This document shows positions 18,386-26,388 of a stretch of DNA of 38,409 nucleotides, one piece after another; positions within the stretch are counted from its first letter, which is position 1; each line of letters starts with the position of its first letter. The translations under genes and the position numbers were made by a program. Below the pieces are notes generated by a model that was not told where the DNA came from, did not search any database, and was given only the letters and a program-made list of their open reading frames with translations. The stretch lies in assembly GCA_002897635.1 (NCBI GenBank), contig BDTD01000029.1:1-38409 (forward strand). Direction: 5' to 3'. The stretch comes from a bacterium BMS3Abin11 (GTDB lineage: Bacteria; Pseudomonadota; Gammaproteobacteria; BMS3Bbin11).

Positions 18386-19455
18386 CAGCTTGTCTGTACC
18401 GGAATATTTTCATTTTCCGGTTTTTCCTTAATGGACTTCCAGTCTATACGCTCCATCAGATAGCAGAGACAATCCATTCGGATAATATTGGCATCATCTG
18501 TCAGCATGGCAGGCATCACTGGCACTGTAAGTTTATAGTCTTCACCGTCACGGGTGAAAAATTCTGCAGATCGATCCTTTCCATGTTTATCCCAGGCCTC
18601 AAGGAAGGCATCTGAGCCTTCTTTTATTCGACAAAATCGCTCGCCGCTGGCGATTTCAGAAAAGTTCATCGAAGTAAGGTTTTTACTGAACACTATATCT
18701 GTCCCATCATCCATGCCTGCACCATTAAAAGCGAAACTGTAAGTACTGGGTATTTTGATTATGGAAACAAGCTGGTACAAATCCATGTCATGTTCCACCA
18801 GCGGACGTTCAGGAAAGTGTGATAGATGCAAACAGGCATCAATATATTCTACCGCACATGCAACCCCATGCTGATCTCCCGGCAGTCCGCATTCCAGGGT
18901 TACCGCTGGGCAAAACTCTGACATACCCCAGGTACTGGTGGTGTCCGGTTTAACCGTATAGACAACAGTACGATTAAACAGCGTAGCCAGATGATAAAAG
19001 TTCTTTTCGTGCCTGCAGATGATGGCGAAATGGGGGTTTTTACCTGAATTATTATGGACATCAACAGCGGCAAAGACCTGCCGCTCAGACACCTCCTTCA
19101 TTACCTGATGTGTCATCTGATGCTCAGGGGTGTCACCATAGCCCCAGATACGATTGTAATCCGGCTGGCCTGGCAGGGTGCGTAGATTCTGTTCTGCTGC
19201 GGCGACGTTACCGATAAAAATAGACAGCGAACGCGGCAGTTCTCTGTCCTGATAGCGATGTAATATCTGCTGCATCACCAACAGGCCGGTATACTCATTG
19301 CCGTGTAACATAACACTCAGGAACAGACTATCTTTACGATTGCCTTCAAGATGGATTAATACAGGCCCACCAAGCAGATCAAACAGGCCTGCTGAATCGA
19401 CCTCCAGCAAACCGTCAGGTACCTGATGCAATACCCTGAAACCTAAATCGACCAT
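18385..19455 (-). CDS. AstE/aspartoacylase-like zinc hydrolase (M14 superfamily)
   Basis: A 356-residue cytoplasmic enzyme. The zinc ligands are in HGNE (51-54) and DVHNNSG (132-138), and the catalytic Glu is likely in VTLECG (about 188). This is the pattern of succinylglutamate desuccinylase and aspartoacylase, which cut amide bonds to small acyl groups. No arginine-succinyltransferase genes (astABCD) are present, so the substrate is unknown. It overlaps the GCS2-type ligase upstream by 13 bases and hflD downstream by one base, so ligase and hydrolase are likely made together. A pair that builds and trims gamma-glutamyl or similar amides is plausible but not shown. Confidence 0.8.
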   Translation of the reverse strand: MVDLGFRVLHQVPDGLLEVDSAGLFDLLGGPVLIHLEGNRKDSLFLSVMLHGNEYTGLLVMQQILHRYQDRELPRSLSIFIGNVAAAEQNLRTLPGQPDYNRIWGYGDTPEHQMTHQVMKEVSERQVFAAVDVHNNSGKNPHFAIICRHEKNFYHLATLFNRTVVYTVKPDTTSTWGMSEFCPAVTLECGLPGDQHGVACAVEYIDACLHLSHFPERPLVEHDMDLYQLVSIIKIPSTYSFAFNGAGMDDGTDIVFSKNLTSMNFSEIASGERFCRIKEGSDAFLEAWDKHGKDRSAEFFTRDGEDYKLTVPVMPAMLTDDANIIRMDCLCYLMERIDWKSIKEKPENENIPVQTS

Positions 19456-20876
19456 TCGTGCACCGGCTTGAAAGACTGTTGATTTTTGATATATGCCTCG
19501 GTCATTTCCTGCATACTACACTTGTGATGATATAAATAGTTACGCTGCCAGTTTGCACCATTCTGCCCTGATTCAACACGTGCCTTGATGACACCGAGTA
19601 AGTTTTCGATGTCAGTGTCGTCTATAGCCAGTGTTGCCAGACCTGATCGTGCGTAGGGTAACAGGTGATTCGTCAGTAATTCGCCCACATTCAGCTTTCC
19701 TATACCGGGCCAGCAGATATCAGCATCGAGTCCGCGCTCAGCAACAGTGTAAAAATCACCTTTTACCTGACTAAAACTGAGCTGTGATTCCGGAGCATCC
19801 TTTTCATTGGCCAGGCTTACAACCAGACCATAATAAAGTGCGGCATTCGCAATCATGTCAATGATAGTTGGGCCGGCAGGCACTACCCGTTGTTCAATAC
19901 GCAAATGATAACCTGCGTCATCGACACCTATCAGTGGGCGGTTCCAGCGCCAGATGGTGCCGTTATGCAGTCGCAGATGCCACAGATTTTTCTCATCCCC
20001 ATCATTTAAGGTGGGCAACAATACAGGATACAGGGCAATATTTTCCTCAAACAGCTCAAACACTGACTCTTTACACCAGTCGTGGCCGAAGGTGGCTCGT
20101 GAATGACCGGTATGGCCTGTGATGACACTCTCTTTTTCAGTATTTACCGCTTGCTCAAACAGGGGTATGCGTGACTCCGACCACAGATCCCTGCCGAAAA
20201 GAAAAGGGGAATTTGCTGCGGCCGCAAGCAATGGAGCCGATGTGAGAACTGAAGCATTGTAGTAACGAACTGCATGCTCTGGCTTAACCTGCAAATGGAT
20301 CTGAAATGATGTTGCCGCTGCTTCCAGCATGACATCATAATGACTGCTTTGCAGATGATCACGACCGCTGATGTCGAGCCGGATTGGAAGACCACGACGT
20401 AGTTTGAGTATCTGTTCATTGAGTGCACGGTAGCGCTCCACCTCAGACATATTGGCCATCGTCAGATGCGCATCATCAAGCACTGGCAGTGTCCCCATCA
20501 TGGCAAGACGGGTATCCAGCGTTGCCGCTGTCTCTATGCATGACTGCCACAGACTGGATAAATCCGACTGCATCAGGCTCAGTACTTTTCCCCGCAATTC
20601 ATGTGGTTCGGAGTTCAGTTCCACATTAAATCGTGACAGCTCGTGGACAACCAGAGGATTCGACAAACGATTAATAAATACCTGATTGACGGGTGCCGGT
20701 TGCGTTGTCCGGTCTAACAGCCAGGCTTCCAGCTCGTAACCACCGACCGCATGGCTGGATATGAACGCACTGTTATCAAACAGCCCGTGCAACAGGGCTG
20801 TTTCATGTATAAGCCTGTGCTGAAATTTCTCGAAGTCAGCGCTTGTGTACTCTGATTTTTCAATTTCCTGACCCAT
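19443..20876 (-). CDS. GCS2-type glutamate-cysteine ligase-like protein
   Basis: A 477-residue protein of the glutamine-synthetase-like carboxylate-amine ligase superfamily. Family features include YELEAWLLD for metal binding near residue 50, FNVELNSEPHELRG, a central TSFQIHLQVKPEHAVRYYNA region with nucleotide-binding residues, and WRWNRPLIGVDDAGYHLRIEQRVVPAGPT. The group includes plant/proteobacterial GshA-type ligases and YbdK-like enzymes. It may make gamma-glutamylcysteine, but gshB is not here, and a different amide product is possible. It starts the coupled three-gene operon with the AstE-like gene and hflD. GAGAAG precedes the start codon. A BIME-like repeat lies upstream. Confidence 0.75.
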   Translation of the reverse strand: MGQEIEKSEYTSADFEKFQHRLIHETALLHGLFDNSAFISSHAVGGYELEAWLLDRTTQPAPVNQVFINRLSNPLVVHELSRFNVELNSEPHELRGKVLSLMQSDLSSLWQSCIETAATLDTRLAMMGTLPVLDDAHLTMANMSEVERYRALNEQILKLRRGLPIRLDISGRDHLQSSHYDVMLEAAATSFQIHLQVKPEHAVRYYNASVLTSAPLLAAAANSPFLFGRDLWSESRIPLFEQAVNTEKESVITGHTGHSRATFGHDWCKESVFELFEENIALYPVLLPTLNDGDEKNLWHLRLHNGTIWRWNRPLIGVDDAGYHLRIEQRVVPAGPTIIDMIANAALYYGLVVSLANEKDAPESQLSFSQVKGDFYTVAERGLDADICWPGIGKLNVGELLTNHLLPYARSGLATLAIDDTDIENLLGVIKARVESGQNGANWQRNYLYHHKCSMQEMTEAYIKNQQSFKPVHEWSI

Positions 20877-20955
20877 GTTGATATCTTCTCACAGGGCATA
20901 ATTTCTTTACAGGTTGTTAATTATTTAATCTGCATCGTTGATTGTTTAAGCTTCA

Positions 20956-21034
20956 TGTGCGAATGAATTCGCACCTACAGATTCAAAACATCAATGAAAA
21001 AGAAAATGATTGTAGGTCCGAATTTATTCGGACA
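20956..21034. repeat. BIME-like hairpin pair, reversed arrangement
   Basis: One arm (20956-20979) has the core GTGCGAATGAATTCGCAC; the other (21011-21034) has GTCCGAATTTATTCGGAC. Here the CCTACA/TGTAGG ends face inward, the opposite of the other pairs. It fills the gap between the S9 peptidase stop and the GCS2-type ligase. Confidence 0.85.
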
Positions 21035-21067
21035 AATTCTAAATGCAATCCAGACATTAATTCACTG

Positions 21068-23029
21068 TCAGCCACTTACTACTTCGTTGAAAAATGCAGA
21101 CTCTTTCTCCAGTGCATCAATACGGGTTTCAAGATTTCTGAAACCATGACCCTCCCCCGGGTACTCAATATATTGATGATAAATCCCACGGGCCTGCAGA
21201 CTCTTTACCAGTTCACGAGAAAGCTCGGGTGGAACCACTTTATCTTCAAGTCCCTGAAAAATAATCATCGGACACTTTAATGACGCCAGATCATGCAATG
21301 GCGAACGGTCATAATACGGGCTACCCGGCAAATCTGATTCCAAACCATGATACGGTGCAGCAAGTAAGCCGTCGAGATAATGGGCTTCGAATTTATGGGT
21401 AAACTCCATCAGGGTCACCAGATTGCCGATACCGTAATAGCAGGCTCCCGCACAGAATAGATCGGGGAAAAGTGTCAACGCCCGCAATACAAGGTAGCCA
21501 CCGGCACTGCCACCGCGAATACAGATCTGTCGCGGATGGGCAAGTTTCTGCTCTATTGCATATTCGACTGCATTGGCCACATCCAGGCTGTCCATCAAGC
21601 CCCATTGCCCCTGCAATGACTGGCGGTAGCTTCGACAATAACCTGTGCTGCCCCGGTGATTTACATCGAGTACGGCAAAACCACGTCCGGTCCAGTATTG
21701 ACGTTGATAATTCAGCGCACTGTCGCAGCGTGATGTAGGACCACCATGTACCATCACCAACAGCGGCGGCTTGTCGCCTTCTGGGGCCAAAAAAAGGTGA
21801 TTTTTCGGTGGGTAATACCAGGCATGCGAACACTCGCCATCAGATGTAGGATAGGATAGATGTTGTGGAACACTGATGTCGACATCATCCAGCAGTGGTT
21901 CAGCCGGAAACCAGTTAGTTATTTCTTTGTTTTCTGTTGAACAGATATGCACCGCTGTTGCTCGGCTAAAACTGGCCGCCGCATAGACTACCGACCCCTG
22001 CCCTGCAGGTGAAAGTTGAGACAGACCTGTCGAATGTTCATCATCGAACACACTGACTGTAGAATGTAAGAGATCAATCTCGACCAGCTGATCGCTGCCA
22101 TCCCGGGTTCGAACTGCAATAATCCGCTCTTCATCCAGCACAACATAACGCTGTTGACCAAATATCCAGTGTGCTTCACCAAACTCACCGTCATCATTAG
22201 TAATGCGCTCAATCGACTGTCCATCCCAGGCATATAAATCCCAGCAATCTGCTTGTAAACCCCGTTCATTATCCCGGCCATCCAGTGCAAAGAAAAGTCG
22301 CCCGGTCGGTGAGTATTGCAATTGACAAATCGCGCATTCAGTACCACCAGCGATGGTTTTTATTGAAGATGGCCCTACAGACAGGCTTCCGTGATCATCC
22401 TGCAAGATCCCAGTCTTTAGCAGACTGCCATCCCAGGGCATCTGCGGATGGTTCCATTCTATCCAGGCGAGCTGTGAGCCATCCGGCGAGATGACAGGGT
22501 TGGTATAAAAGTCCGCGCCGCTGACCAGTGGATAAGGCCTGGCAGGTAATTTTGCATGCAGTGACAACGCACACAGAGAGTTCTCATTTTCGTCATCCTT
22601 TACTGGATGCTCCTGTACGAAAATTAGATTTTTGCCATCCATTGTCAGCTGGAAATCGATAGCCATGTCCTGACTGTCTGCTACAGTCAGCGCCTCAGGC
22701 GAGGCCAGTGGAGAAAGTTTCTGTCTGTATATTCGTCGGTCGATATCGTTACTGAACCAGACATGCTCCTCAGCTAGCAGGAAGGCCTTGCCGCCGTATT
22801 CATGCACCCGACTGCGTATATTAAATCCATCATGTGTCAGGATTTCTTTTGTTCCATCAGGCTGCTGTCTGGCCAGTACACAGCGACCGCCTTCGGCTGC
22901 CCGTTGCTCAAGGTAGTAAAACTGTTCCTTATAAAATGCAGGATACTGCGGTGGGGATGGCTGTGAATAGAACTGTCGCGGATCCAGGCTTGCCTGCCAC
23001 TGAAGGAATGGGAGTATTTCTACAGGCAA
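21068..23029 (-). CDS. S9 family serine peptidase (acylaminoacyl/dipeptidyl-peptidase type)
   Basis: A 653-residue cytoplasmic peptidase. An N-terminal beta-propeller has repeated segments such as YTNPVISPDGSQLAWIEWNHP. The C-terminal alpha/beta-hydrolase domain has the triad at Ser508 (GGSAGG), Asp596 (GLEDKVVPP) and His628 (GEGHG). The oxyanion region is VMVHGGPTSR. No signal peptide is seen. The start is TTG at 23029, for which no strong ribosome site is visible; the frame is open further upstream without a better start. The DegT aminotransferase gene lies 52 bases upstream on the same strand, so the three genes 25161-21068 may be one transcript. Confidence 0.85.
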   Translation of the reverse strand: MPVEILPFLQWQASLDPRQFYSQPSPPQYPAFYKEQFYYLEQRAAEGGRCVLARQQPDGTKEILTHDGFNIRSRVHEYGGKAFLLAEEHVWFSNDIDRRIYRQKLSPLASPEALTVADSQDMAIDFQLTMDGKNLIFVQEHPVKDDENENSLCALSLHAKLPARPYPLVSGADFYTNPVISPDGSQLAWIEWNHPQMPWDGSLLKTGILQDDHGSLSVGPSSIKTIAGGTECAICQLQYSPTGRLFFALDGRDNERGLQADCWDLYAWDGQSIERITNDDGEFGEAHWIFGQQRYVVLDEERIIAVRTRDGSDQLVEIDLLHSTVSVFDDEHSTGLSQLSPAGQGSVVYAAASFSRATAVHICSTENKEITNWFPAEPLLDDVDISVPQHLSYPTSDGECSHAWYYPPKNHLFLAPEGDKPPLLVMVHGGPTSRCDSALNYQRQYWTGRGFAVLDVNHRGSTGYCRSYRQSLQGQWGLMDSLDVANAVEYAIEQKLAHPRQICIRGGSAGGYLVLRALTLFPDLFCAGACYYGIGNLVTLMEFTHKFEAHYLDGLLAAPYHGLESDLPGSPYYDRSPLHDLASLKCPMIIFQGLEDKVVPPELSRELVKSLQARGIYHQYIEYPGEGHGFRNLETRIDALEKESAFFNEVVSG

Positions 23030-23081
23030 TTCAGATATAACTCTTTTCAGATGCGAATTAATCGGATAATTAATCGGCGAA

Positions 23082-24200
23082 TCAATTGATTGAAATTGCT
23101 ACTTCAATCACATGACAGACCCTGTCAACTTGCAGCTCTGTCATATCGGGGAAGACAGGCAGAGAAACCACTTCGTTACCCAGAGCGACTGAGACTGGGA
23201 AATTATCGGCACTGTATTTCAGATGTTGATAAACCTCCTGCAAGGCCAACGGAACAGGATAGCAGGTCGAATTACCTATAGCGTTCTCCATCAGCGCCTG
23301 CCGTATTGTGTCTACTTTTGTGCTGCGGATGGTATAGAGATTAAAGGCATGCGAGCCATGTTCGGGGCGGATGGGGCAAATAATACCCAGTTTTGCCAGC
23401 CTTTTATCATACATGCCAGCAATACGCTGGCGTGAAGCAATATTTTCGTCCAGTTTTTTCAGCTTGAGACGCAGCAGAGCCGCCTGCACTTCATCAAGAC
23501 GACTATTCATGCCGATTTCATCATGCTGGAAAGCGGCGGCTGCACCATGGTTGCGCAATTTTCGAACGGCTTCTGCAATCTCATCACTGTCAGTAGTCAG
23601 CAATCCACCATCACCATAACAACCCAGCACCTTGGTCGGATAAAAACTGAAACAACCGGTGTGGCCCATGCTACCGACACGTTGCCCATCATGCTGCGCA
23701 CCGAATGCCTGTGCAGCATCCTCTACCACTGCAAGATCATATTTTTCTGCTATGGCGTTAATGGCGGTCATGTCAGCCGGATTACCAAAAAGATGGACCG
23801 GTATAATGGCACGGGTTTTTTCCGTTACGGCCTGTTCAACAAGCACTGGATCTATATTGAAACTATCGACTTCAATATCGACAAATACAGGCCTGGCACC
23901 AACCATATCGATGACTTCAGAAGTAGCAAAGAAGGTGTAAGGTGTGGTAATCACCTCGTCACCCGGACCAATTCCCAGCGCACGCAAGGACAGATACAGG
24001 GCATCCGTCCCATTTGCTACGCCGATGGCATACCGGCAGCCGATAAACTCGGCCACCTCTTTTTCAAAGGCATGAACATTCGGCCCCAGTATCCAGCTGC
24101 CGTGCGCGCCGTCTTCTGAAATCATGGCGAACCACTCATCTTTAAGAACATTGAATTCCTTACTCAGGTCAAGATAAGGCACACCTTCAGGTTTTGTCAT
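23082..24200 (-). CDS. DegT/DnrJ/EryC1 sugar aminotransferase
   Basis: A 372-residue PLP enzyme. The PLP lysine lies in SFYPTKVLG (K190). Other family marks are ANGTDALYLSLRALGIGPGDEVI, VHLFGNPADM, VEDAAQAFGA and GMNSRLDEVQAALLRLKLKKL. These enzymes transfer an amino group from glutamate to a keto-sugar nucleotide. It begins 10 bases after a Gfo/Idh dehydrogenase, and that pair fits synthesis of a 3-amino sugar, as in GnnA/GnnB (UDP-GlcNAc3N for lipid A) or WbpB/WbpE (UDP-GlcNAc3NAcA for O antigen). Which of the two applies cannot be seen, as no acyltransferase or lpx gene is near. Confidence 0.85.
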   Translation of the reverse strand: MTKPEGVPYLDLSKEFNVLKDEWFAMISEDGAHGSWILGPNVHAFEKEVAEFIGCRYAIGVANGTDALYLSLRALGIGPGDEVITTPYTFFATSEVIDMVGARPVFVDIEVDSFNIDPVLVEQAVTEKTRAIIPVHLFGNPADMTAINAIAEKYDLAVVEDAAQAFGAQHDGQRVGSMGHTGCFSFYPTKVLGCYGDGGLLTTDSDEIAEAVRKLRNHGAAAAFQHDEIGMNSRLDEVQAALLRLKLKKLDENIASRQRIAGMYDKRLAKLGIICPIRPEHGSHAFNLYTIRSTKVDTIRQALMENAIGNSTCYPVPLALQEVYQHLKYSADNFPVSVALGNEVVSLPVFPDMTELQVDRVCHVIEVAISIN

Positions 24201-24210
24201 ATTATTATTA

Positions 24211-25161
24211 CTATTCCGAATTGCCTGCTTTTATGATGTCTGTCACCTGCATGGCGACACGCAGGGCCTCCATGCCGTCCTCCCCACTCACCAGCGGATC
24301 ACCACCTTCGCGGACGACATCAATAAAATTATCCAGTTCGGCATCCAGTGGTTGACTGGGTATAATGTTGTGGGTCTCATAGACGATCTCGGGGAAATTC
24401 TGACCGTCAGGAATATCGCCCGGGTACGCAACTTCTAGTTGTTGATCGACAAAATTAATAGCCCTGTAGCTGTTTCGACCGAACACCCTGATACGCCTGA
24501 ATTTCCTGCTGGATACCCGACTTGCCGTGACATTGGCAACGGCACCGTTGGTAAATTCCAGTCGGGCATTGGCGATGTCGACATGATCAGTCAGCACCGG
24601 TGTACCGGTAGCCGAAATGGAAGTCAGCTTTTTACCCACCAGTGACAGGACAATATCGATATCATGAATCATCAGGTCGGTAACCACATCAACATCGGTT
24701 GCCCGTTCGACAAACGGTCCGAGTCGGTGTGCTTCGATGAACCGAGGTTCATTTACATGGTTGGCCAGCGCCATAATGCCGGCATTAAAGCGTTCAAGAT
24801 GTCCGATCTGCAGCGTAGCACCATGCCTGCGCGCTGCTTCTACTATCGCCCTGGCATCCTCCAGAGTTGATGCTACGGGTTTCTCCAGCAGCATATGAAT
24901 GCCATTTTCAAGATAAGGAACTGCAACCTGTCTATGTGCGGAAGTTGGCACGACTATACTGACAACATCGACTTCATCCAGCAGATCCGTTGGATCGTAA
25001 TAGGCTCTGGTATCATATTCACCGGCAACCCGGTCTGCCGTCTCACGATCCGTATCGACAACACCAACCAGTTCTACACCGGGCATATCGTTGTAGATAC
25101 GTGCATGAAAGCGGCCCAGATAACCGACACCGATAACCCCTACGTGTAATGCTTCGTTCAT
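24211..25161 (-). CDS. Gfo/Idh/MocA sugar-nucleotide dehydrogenase
   Basis: A 316-residue NAD(P)-dependent oxidoreductase. The Rossmann motif is VGVIGVGYLGRFHAR at the N-terminus, and the EKP motif lies in LLEKPVA (about 92-98), with GHLERFNAG and LMIHDIDIVL as the catalytic domain marks. It probably oxidises the 3-OH of a UDP-amino sugar, giving the keto substrate for the adjacent DegT aminotransferase. The absence of a long C-terminal extension and the GHLERFNA motif are like the GnnA group, but WbpB-like activity is equally possible. It is the first gene of the minus-strand run. Confidence 0.85.
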   Translation of the reverse strand: MNEALHVGVIGVGYLGRFHARIYNDMPGVELVGVVDTDRETADRVAGEYDTRAYYDPTDLLDEVDVVSIVVPTSAHRQVAVPYLENGIHMLLEKPVASTLEDARAIVEAARRHGATLQIGHLERFNAGIMALANHVNEPRFIEAHRLGPFVERATDVDVVTDLMIHDIDIVLSLVGKKLTSISATGTPVLTDHVDIANARLEFTNGAVANVTASRVSSRKFRRIRVFGRNSYRAINFVDQQLEVAYPGDIPDGQNFPEIVYETHNIIPSQPLDAELDNFIDVVREGGDPLVSGEDGMEALRVAMQVTDIIKAGNSE

Positions 25162-25260
25162 AATCTGACACTTACCTGTAGGCGGCTCATGATAAGCTTT
25201 GTCTCCAGTAGAAAAATCATATCAGTCCATTTTAATCGATTTCGCGCTCCAGGCAACCTA

Positions 25261-25285
25261 GGGTGCCTCTATAAATCCATGAATA
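25261..25285. repeat. Dispersed 25-base repeat, copy B
   Basis: This stretch, beginning GGGTGCCTCTAT and ending CATGAATA, matches 15042-15066 with four mismatches. A nearby AGGTGCCTAAAGAT (25293-25306) precedes and enters the SDR start. The copy lies in the divergent gap between the Gfo/Idh gene and the SDR. Confidence 0.55.
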
Positions 25286-25304
25286 ACTATTCAGGTGCCT
25301 AAAG

Positions 25305-26162
25305 ATGAACAGTGCTCAAGATTCCCGCAAGGTACTGATCACGGGTTGCTCCAGCGGTATCGGCCTTGCCATAGCAACCGGCCTGCATAAGCGTGGCTAC
25401 CAGGTCTATGCCAGTGTGCGAAAGAAACAGGATGTGGAGAAAATCAGGCAACTCGGGCTGAATTGCGTACAGCTGGATCTGGCAGATGCTAATTCAATAC
25501 AGCAGGCAGTATACTGGGTTCTGGAACAAACTGATAATCAGCTGTACGCACTCATCAATAACGGTGCCTACGGCCAACCTGGCGCTGTCGAAGACCTGAG
25601 TACTGACATATTGCGTCGCCAGTTTGAAACAAACCTGTTCGGTACACACGAACTGACACGCCTTCTTATCCCAACCCTGAGACAGCAACCGCGCAGCCAT
25701 ATCATTCAGATCAGCTCAATGCTGGGATTTATCTGTCTGCCCTACCGCGGTGCCTACAATGCCAGTAAATATGCTCTGGAAGCACTGACCGATACCATGA
25801 GACTGGAGCTCGCCAGCAGCGGAGTATATATAAGCCTGATCGAACCCGGCCCTGTCGTCAGCCATTTTCGGAAAAATGCCTACAGAGCATTTACCTCAGC
25901 GATCAATCCCGAAAACAGTATTCAAAAAGTCGCCTATCAAAAAGAAATAAAGCGTTTCCAGTCAGACAAGCCGGTTCCCTTCACCCTGCCTGCCGATGCG
26001 GTACTGGAAAAAGTTATCCATGCGCTGGAAAGCAGAAAACCCCGCATTCGCTACCCCGTGACCAAACCTGCTCACGTGTTTAAATTCCTGAAACGTATTC
26101 TGCCCGATAGATGGATGGATGCGATTTTGATTTATGCTTCAGGACACAAGAAAAAACTTTAA
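25305..26162 (+). CDS. Short-chain dehydrogenase/reductase
   Basis: A 285-residue classical SDR. The cofactor motif is TGCSSGIG (13-20), the structural NNGAYG is at about 85-90, and the catalytic set is Ser 137/138 (QISS), Tyr151 and Lys155 (YNASK). After the core comes the IEPGPVVSHF segment and a C-terminal tail with a hydrophobic, basic ending (VFKFLKRILPDRWMDAILIYASGHKKK) that may touch the membrane. The substrate cannot be inferred. It is convergent with the DUF1015 gene and divergent from the sugar pair. Confidence 0.85.
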   Translation: MNSAQDSRKVLITGCSSGIGLAIATGLHKRGYQVYASVRKKQDVEKIRQLGLNCVQLDLADANSIQQAVYWVLEQTDNQLYALINNGAYGQPGAVEDLSTDILRRQFETNLFGTHELTRLLIPTLRQQPRSHIIQISSMLGFICLPYRGAYNASKYALEALTDTMRLELASSGVYISLIEPGPVVSHFRKNAYRAFTSAINPENSIQKVAYQKEIKRFQSDKPVPFTLPADAVLEKVIHALESRKPRIRYPVTKPAHVFKFLKRILPDRWMDAILIYASGHKKKL

Positions 26163-26169
26163 TTTTTTA

Positions 26170-26375
26170 TAACCGCAGAGGACGCTGAAGTACGCAGAGG
26201 TTTTTTTTGAAAATAGCGGATTTCAAATGTAGGTGCGAATTCATTCGCACAAGACGGTTGAAAAGGAGTTTTTTTCACGATATTGTCCGAATGAATTCGG
26301 ACCTACAAACGGGGCATCCGATAGTAATTGAAAATACATAAAAACCTCTGCGTACTTCAGCGTCCTCTGCTGTTA
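26170..26375. repeat. Inverted repeat with 10-base period, enclosing a BIME
   Basis: Two 35-base arms, 26170-26204 and 26341-26375, are inverted copies with one mismatch. Inside each arm CGCAGAGGACGCTGAAGTAC shows a 10-base period. Between the arms lies a complete BIME-like pair (26228-26307). The structure fills the whole gap between two convergent genes, the SDR and DUF1015. Confidence 0.9.
26228..26307. repeat. BIME-like hairpin pair, nested and mixed
   Basis: The left arm (26228-26251) has the GTGC...GCAC core; the right arm (26284-26307) has the GTCC...GGAC core. Each is its own hairpin, and the pair sits in the loop of the 10-base-period inverted repeat. Confidence 0.88.
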
Positions 26376-26388
26376 AATAAAAACCTGA

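Noticed and set aside
21622-21629. GGCGGTAG, the core of the RfaH ops element, on the plus strand
   Set aside because: It lies inside the S9 peptidase coding region on the antisense strand and not in a leader of a polysaccharide operon, and the next bases do not match the ops consensus. Most likely chance.
23523-24119. 198-residue open frame antisense to the DegT aminotransferase
   Set aside because: It is a shadow of the well-supported minus-strand gene with no family features and no ribosome site.
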